Part shown: positions 60,125 to 64,000 of the stretch, piece by piece
Position numbering within the stretch: position 1 is the stretch's first letter
How the letters are laid out: the number at the start of each line of letters is the position of its first letter
Assembly (NCBI GenBank): GCA_014237855.1
Contig: JABACD010000002.1
Location: 238,193 to 302,192 of the forward strand
DNA: 64,000 bases
Origin: Planctomycetota bacterium
GTDB lineage: Bacteria > Planctomycetota > UBA1135 > GCA-002686595
Reading direction: 5' to 3'
Notes under the pieces: model-generated
Told to the model about the DNA's origin: nothing
The model's database searches: none
What the model saw: only the letters and a program-made list of their open reading frames with translations
Program-made: the position numbers and the translations under genes

Positions 60125-61693
60125 CTAGAAGTCGATCCTGCGAAGCTTCCATCCGGCCAGACCGAGCATCAGGAAGATGAAGGCCAGTGAGGTGCTGATC
60201 GAGAAGTAGATGTTGTACTTGAGTTCTGAGTCCCAGCCGAAGACGCTCTCGTACCAGGCCTCGGGGTTCATGCCTGCCACCTGGCCGAGCACGATATTTC
60301 CGTTTCCGAGGAACCGTCGGCGTTTTCGGAAGTCTGTGAGGCTGTCTTGCTCGGTACTTCCACTCTCAGCAGAGTCCTGCTCGTCATGGCTATTGCGACC
60401 ATGCTCAGCAGAAGGATGCTTGGCGTCCACAATCTCGATCACGTACATGTGGTCGTTGAAGGCCAAGAACATCCTCTCGTTCCTGGTCAGTCCATCGACG
60501 GGGTCCCACGCAATGGAGAGCATACGGACGTTGCTGAGGCTCTGATCGGTTGAAGTTGCGGTCTCTCCCTTCGACTCGAGTTCCTCCATGAAGTCCTTCG
60601 AGGCCTCCTTGGACGTCTGTAGCCGAGTTCGGGTCTTGGATAGAATGGTCTTGCTGATCTCGGGCCGCTCGTAGCGTCGGATCGTAACCTGACCATCTGC
60701 TGCCCCGCCTTGCGAGTCAGAGACCCATATGACCCCGGTCGTTTCGAGATTCTCGCGTGTCTCTTCGAGTAGCCTGAAATCAACGGGGCCTTGCTTTACG
60801 AGGAAGTCTCCATCCGCAGTCTCCAGATCTGGGCCCTTCTCGGTGATGGCACGCCGTAGCTTGTTCGTGATTCTGTCCGCGTCGCTCGTCTTGGGTAGAG
60901 CGTAGTGCATGACAGAGAGGGTATTGAGGAGTGTGTTGATCGCAGTGCTCTCCTCCTCCTCTTCTCCCTCTTCCCCGTGGTCACTGTCGCCGGACCTCAG
61001 CTCTGTGACGATCTCTTGTTGCTTGATGAACTGATACCCGATCCATCCCTCGTGGACAGCGCCGCAGATCATGAAGAGAATGATCGTGAGCAGGATCGCC
61101 GCTGTGCTACTCCGGGTCCAGACAGCCACGGCTATCGAGAAGGCATGCATCATCGCGAAGAGGTACACGAGTGTGACCGCACCCCAGAGGAAGCCGGGGT
61201 CGCTGTAGCCTGAGACGATCAGGAAGCCGAGATACATCCCCACCACGAGCAGGGTGGAGATGAAGGCTACAAACAGGATTCCGGCCAGGTAGCGCGACAT
61301 CAGTACGGAAGTGCGTGACACCGGCTTGGAGAAGACCGTGTCCGCAGCTCCTTTCTCGAGCAGTCGTGGGGCGAAGAATGCTGTCGCCGCGATGCAGAGC
61401 ATCATGCCCAGCGAACCAGCGAAGACATTGATGAAGAGCCCCTGGAAGAACTGGATGAAGAGGATGTTGACTTCCTCTGTTCCAATGTTGACCCCGCCGA
61501 AGCCTTCGAGGATCTCGCTGTAGGAGTACTCGCCCAGACCCCACAGGATGACGACCGCATCCTCCCGGAAACCGATCAAGAACGTGAACAGGATCGGAAT
61601 CCCGGTCAGGATGAGCAGTAGCCGAAAGACCTTGTTGTCGAGGACCTGCTGGCGAGCATCCTCGAACATCGCGCGCATGATCGTGGCATTCAC
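60125..61693 (-). CDS. ABC-2 type transporter permease with large extracytoplasmic insert
   Basis: 522 aa, start GTG 61693 overlapping the ATPase stop as GTGA. An N-terminal helix (VFRLLLILTGIPILFTFLIG) and several further membrane segments (about 75-215: 'FINVFAGSLGMMLCIAATAFF', YLAGILFVAFISTLLVVGMYLGFLIV, AAILLTIILFMICGAVHEG) precede a soluble insert of about 250 residues rich in charged residues (GDSDHGEEGEEEEES), and one C-terminal helix (YFSISTSLAFIFLMLGLAGWKL). This matches ABC-2 export permeases with an external loop. Substrate unknown; the acidic insert has no recognised domain. Confidence 0.85.
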   Translation of the reverse strand: MNATIMRAMFEDARQQVLDNKVFRLLLILTGIPILFTFLIGFREDAVVILWGLGEYSYSEILEGFGGVNIGTEEVNILFIQFFQGLFINVFAGSLGMMLCIAATAFFAPRLLEKGAADTVFSKPVSRTSVLMSRYLAGILFVAFISTLLVVGMYLGFLIVSGYSDPGFLWGAVTLVYLFAMMHAFSIAVAVWTRSSTAAILLTIILFMICGAVHEGWIGYQFIKQQEIVTELRSGDSDHGEEGEEEEESTAINTLLNTLSVMHYALPKTSDADRITNKLRRAITEKGPDLETADGDFLVKQGPVDFRLLEETRENLETTGVIWVSDSQGGAADGQVTIRRYERPEISKTILSKTRTRLQTSKEASKDFMEELESKGETATSTDQSLSNVRMLSIAWDPVDGLTRNERMFLAFNDHMYVIEIVDAKHPSAEHGRNSHDEQDSAESGSTEQDSLTDFRKRRRFLGNGNIVLGQVAGMNPEAWYESVFGWDSELKYNIYFSISTSLAFIFLMLGLAGWKLRRIDF

Positions 61694-62628
61694 TGGCGAT
61701 CCTCCTTGACCAGATCGATGAAGGACTCCTCGAGAGAGAGTCTGCGCTGGGAGATGCTCGTGATCGTGTAGTTAGCCCTGCGCAGACGGTCGATCGTCTC
61801 GTCAAGTTCAGGGTCACTTACTGAGAGCTCGAAGCGGTGTCCGGCCTGATGGAGGTCACTCCCCAGTCCGCTCAAGAGCTCGGGGAGATCCTCCGGGGTC
61901 TGCCTTATCTCGAAGTGTGTAATTCCGGTTCTAGGAGTCAGCTCATCGATGGTGCCTTCTCGCAAGATCCTGCCCTGATGAATGATGACGACTTGGTCGC
62001 AAATCATCTCCACTTCGTTCAGCAGGTGAGAGTTGATGAAGATCGTTGAGCCACGCTCCCGTAGTTCGACGACCATCTCACGAATCTTTGCTCTCCCGAT
62101 TGGATCCACCCCGTCGGTGGGTTCGTCGAGAAAGATCAGATCAGGATCGTGGATCATCGCCTGCGCAAGCCCCAGGCGTTGCTGCATGCCCTTTGAGTAC
62201 TCACGTACCTTGCGGCGACAATCCTTGAGCATTCCAACTCGCTCGAGAATTGGAGCTGCTCTCTTTTCGACCTCTCTCTTGGGGTGCCCCGCCAGCATTC
62301 CGAAGAGCAGCATGACCTGCCAACCGGTGAGGTACTCCGGCATACGGTGCGCTTCCGGGAGATAGCCAATGCGCCGCCGTGTGGTCGGGTCTGACGGTGG
62401 TTTGCCAAACACCTCGGCATGGCCATCGAAGTTCCGGACGAGGTCGAGCAGGATCTTGACCATCGTGGTCTTGCCTGCCCCGTTTGGCCCAAGCAGACCA
62501 AAGATCTGACCTCGCCCGACTTCCAGATCGATGCCGTCGAGGGCCTTGAACCCCTTGCGACGAATGAGCCCGGTCTTGAAGCGCTTCTTCAGACCGCGAG
62601 TCTTCAGGATTGTCTCTTCTCCACCCAT
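61690..62628 (-). CDS. ABC transporter ATP-binding protein
   Basis: 312 aa. All nucleotide-binding motifs: Walker A LLGPNGAGKTTMVKI, signature YSKGMQQRLGLAQAM, Walker B DLIFLDEPTDGVDP and the switch His region INSHLLNEVEMI. Length and C-terminal about 85 residues (ITHFEIRQTPEDLPELLSGLG) fit the CcmA/NatA-like export ATPases. It is paired with the permease through a GTGA overlap, forming an ABC-2 exporter. The cargo is not indicated by the sequence. Confidence 0.95.
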   Translation of the reverse strand: MGGEETILKTRGLKKRFKTGLIRRKGFKALDGIDLEVGRGQIFGLLGPNGAGKTTMVKILLDLVRNFDGHAEVFGKPPSDPTTRRRIGYLPEAHRMPEYLTGWQVMLLFGMLAGHPKREVEKRAAPILERVGMLKDCRRKVREYSKGMQQRLGLAQAMIHDPDLIFLDEPTDGVDPIGRAKIREMVVELRERGSTIFINSHLLNEVEMICDQVVIIHQGRILREGTIDELTPRTGITHFEIRQTPEDLPELLSGLGSDLHQAGHRFELSVSDPELDETIDRLRRANYTITSISQRRLSLEESFIDLVKEDRQ

Positions 62629-62707
62629 GGTCAGAAGGATAACGAGCCAGACGAGCGATTATTCTCCCGACAGTGCAGCTCTACCGAGTAATTGGTATTT
62701 CTGGGAG

Positions 62708-63613
62708 TCAGTCTGCCTGTGACCCGAGCCTTGCGGCCCCAATCCACCCGGCGTCTGAGCCCAGGGTTGCAGGCAGGATCCGAAATGAGTCCCTCTCACG
62801 GCCATAGGAGCGCTCGAGGAGTCCGTCCCCGATACCTTGCAGGAGCAGGTCGAGGGAGGCTCCGAAGCCGCCACCTATGAGGAAACACTCCAGATCCAGC
62901 AGCATGACTGCCTGGGCGAGGCCCCTTCCAAGGTCCCGGCCCACCTCTCTCAGGAGCTGTTGAGGAGCGCTCTCGCCGTTGCGTGCTCTCTCGCTGAGTT
63001 CGCGCAGATCGGGTTCGAGCCCTGCATCCCGGGCGCGGCGAGAGGCTGCCGTGGCGGATGCCAGGGTCTCCATGCAGCCGCGGTTCCCGCAGCCGCAGGT
63101 TGGTCCTGTTGGATCAACGCAGATGTGGCCGATCTCTGCCGCGAGTCCGGTGCTTCCGGTGAACAGCCTTTGCCCCAGGATGAGCCCTCCCCCGATGCCT
63201 GTGCCGAGAGTAACGGTCAGGACGTTCTCTTCGCCTCTCGCGCCTCCGAGCCAGTGTTCGCCCAGGGCAGCAACGTTGGCGTCATTCTCGAGGAATACAT
63301 CCTCAGGGGTGATGTCGAGGCGCCTGGCCAGCTCCACCTTCAGAGGATAATCTTCGATCGGAGCGAGGTTTGGGCAGTGAGTGACCAGGCCCAACTCACG
63401 GTCAATCAGGCCGGGAACGCCGATTCCAAGGGTGCCTACATGCCCAAGGTCTTGAGCCAGCTGGGCAATACGATCACAGACAGCATCCGCCCCTTCGTTG
63501 ATCCGGGCCTCGACTTCCCTGCGCTCTCGCCCAAGCCCGTCCGCGTCAATTCGGCCGGCTTTGATCCCCGTACCACCGAGGTCGATGCCGAACAACTGGG
63601 CCGGGTCGCTCAC
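62708..63613 (-). CDS. ROK-family sugar kinase (glucokinase-like)
   Basis: About 301 aa from GTG 63613, which overlaps the glycogen synthase stop as GTGA with GAGGT just upstream; a longer frame to 63715 would overlap that gene by 100 nt. ROK hallmarks: phosphate-1 motif FGIDLGGTGIKAG, sugar-binding ENDANVAALGEHWLG, LTVTLGTGIGGGLI, EIGHICVD, and the zinc motif CGCGNRGCMETL (CxCGxxGCxE). No N-terminal HTH, so a kinase rather than a repressor. Likely phosphorylates glucose or a related hexose. Coupling with glgA suggests a role in glycogen or glucose metabolism. Confidence 0.92.
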   Translation of the reverse strand: MSDPAQLFGIDLGGTGIKAGRIDADGLGRERREVEARINEGADAVCDRIAQLAQDLGHVGTLGIGVPGLIDRELGLVTHCPNLAPIEDYPLKVELARRLDITPEDVFLENDANVAALGEHWLGGARGEENVLTVTLGTGIGGGLILGQRLFTGSTGLAAEIGHICVDPTGPTCGCGNRGCMETLASATAASRRARDAGLEPDLRELSERARNGESAPQQLLREVGRDLGRGLAQAVMLLDLECFLIGGGFGASLDLLLQGIGDGLLERSYGRERDSFRILPATLGSDAGWIGAARLGSQAD

Positions 63614-64000
63614 ACCTCGGAGTTTCGCTTCGCACGAACGCGCCGAGTTACCCGGCGGTAGGCCTTGATGTACTCTGCCCCGCAGCTGCGCCACGAGAAG
63701 TCCTGTGACATGCACTTCAGCGTGAGCTTGGTCCAGTCTGCAGCACTCTTGTAGACGGTACGGGCGGCATCGATGGCCTGTATCAGGCCCTCGCCATTGT
63801 GAGTCTTGAAGGTAAAGGCTGTGCCCTCCTTCTCGTCCGTCGCCCGATCCACGACGATGTCATCCACACCGGCATGTGCGTAGACCATGGGGACAGTCCC
63901 GTAGCGCATGCCGATTGCACAGAGCGACATGCTGGGCAGATAGTGGGAGGGCATGATAAGGATGTCCGAGCCTGCGAGGATCTGGTGGGCCGTATCGGCC
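63610..64000 (-). CDS. Glycogen synthase-like glycosyltransferase, C-terminal part
   Basis: The N-terminal part lies beyond the window; about 130 codons are visible. 'AHQILAGSDILIMPSHYLPSMSLCAIGMRYGTVPMVY', DDIVVD, GTAFTFKTHNGEGLIQAIDAA and MSQDFSWRSCGAEYI match the end of GT5 glycogen/starch synthases (GlgA). In GlgA the motif normally reads PSxxEPCGLxQ; here the Glu position is Leu (HYLPSMSL). Because this Glu is an important catalytic/substrate residue in the family, activity is uncertain, and no gene symbol is given. The sugar kinase begins inside its stop codon (GTGA). Confidence 0.8.
   Translation of the reverse strand, partial: ADTAHQILAGSDILIMPSHYLPSMSLCAIGMRYGTVPMVYAHAGVDDIVVDRATDEKEGTAFTFKTHNGEGLIQAIDAARTVYKSAADWTKLTLKCMSQDFSWRSCGAEYIKAYRRVTRRVRAKRNSEV

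Noticed and set aside
1..64000. tRNA, rRNA, CRISPR array, insertion sequence or prophage
   Set aside because: No cloverleaf-like sequence, ribosomal RNA core, spaced direct repeats, transposase or phage motif was found on reading both strands; short tRNAs could still be missed by eye.

Overview
The window looks like chromosomal DNA of a free-living, Gram-negative-type bacterium, most likely a member of the Planctomycetota. The grounds are gene content rather than any marker gene: an ECF sigma factor followed 3 bp later by a Pkn-type Ser/Thr kinase with a TPR-like tail, a very long secreted protein with c-type heme motifs, DUF6797, LamG and a propeller, an FG-GAP/UnbV lipoprotein, paired formylglycine sulfatases, many signal peptides and lipoboxes, and GC-rich DNA. 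No rRNA, tRNA, CRISPR array, transposase, phage gene or plasmid gene was seen, and both edges cut genes.

Layout. 1-7.5 kb (minus strand): truncated outer-membrane porin-like gene, giant heme/LamG/propeller protein, secreted alpha/beta hydrolase with a C-terminal extension, cytoplasmic alpha/beta hydrolase. 8-18.4 kb: FG-GAP/UnbV lipoprotein (+), then serpin and MarC membrane protein (-), then a HELGH/EF-hand/Clp-like fusion protein and a reprolysin-like protease (+). 18.4-23.5 kb: nested inverted repeats, ECF sigma factor, Ser/Thr kinase and a secreted protein of unknown function, closed by a strong intrinsic terminator. 23.6-27.1 kb: hybrid histidine kinase convergent with an ATPase-GNAT fusion. 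27.5-33.8 kb: metallophosphoesterase-LamG protein, a thioredoxin-fold protein interrupted by one in-frame UGA (candidate selenoprotein), a lipoprotein of unknown function, and a DUF1254/DUF1214 lipoprotein. 34-36 kb: H-NOX sensor overlapping a hybrid histidine kinase. 36.4-41.8 kb: two sulfatases and an OprB-type porin. 41.9-48.6 kb: PhoD-like phosphatase (-), carboxylesterase, an amidohydrolase pair (the second lacking metal ligands), isopenicillin-N-epimerase-like PLP enzyme. 48.8-56.1 kb: B12-binding radical SAM protein, UshA-type nucleotidase, HEAT/vWA protein, MDR oxidoreductase, two single-TM proteins of unknown function. 56.1-64 kb (minus): glycogen synthase end, ROK glucokinase-like gene, ABC ATPase and permease, and glycolate oxidase glcD-glcE-glcF, with 4-nt stop/start overlaps at four of the junctions.

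Together the genes suggest a heterotrophic particle or polymer degrader: exported sulfatases, phosphatases, esterases and proteases release substrates, porins admit them, and central metabolism stores glycogen and oxidises glycolate. Signalling is rich (ECF/kinase, two hybrid kinases, NO/O2-sensing H-NOX). The observation most worth following is the in-frame UGA at 29979-29981 in a thioredoxin-like redox site. All family calls are from reading motifs; no database search was possible.
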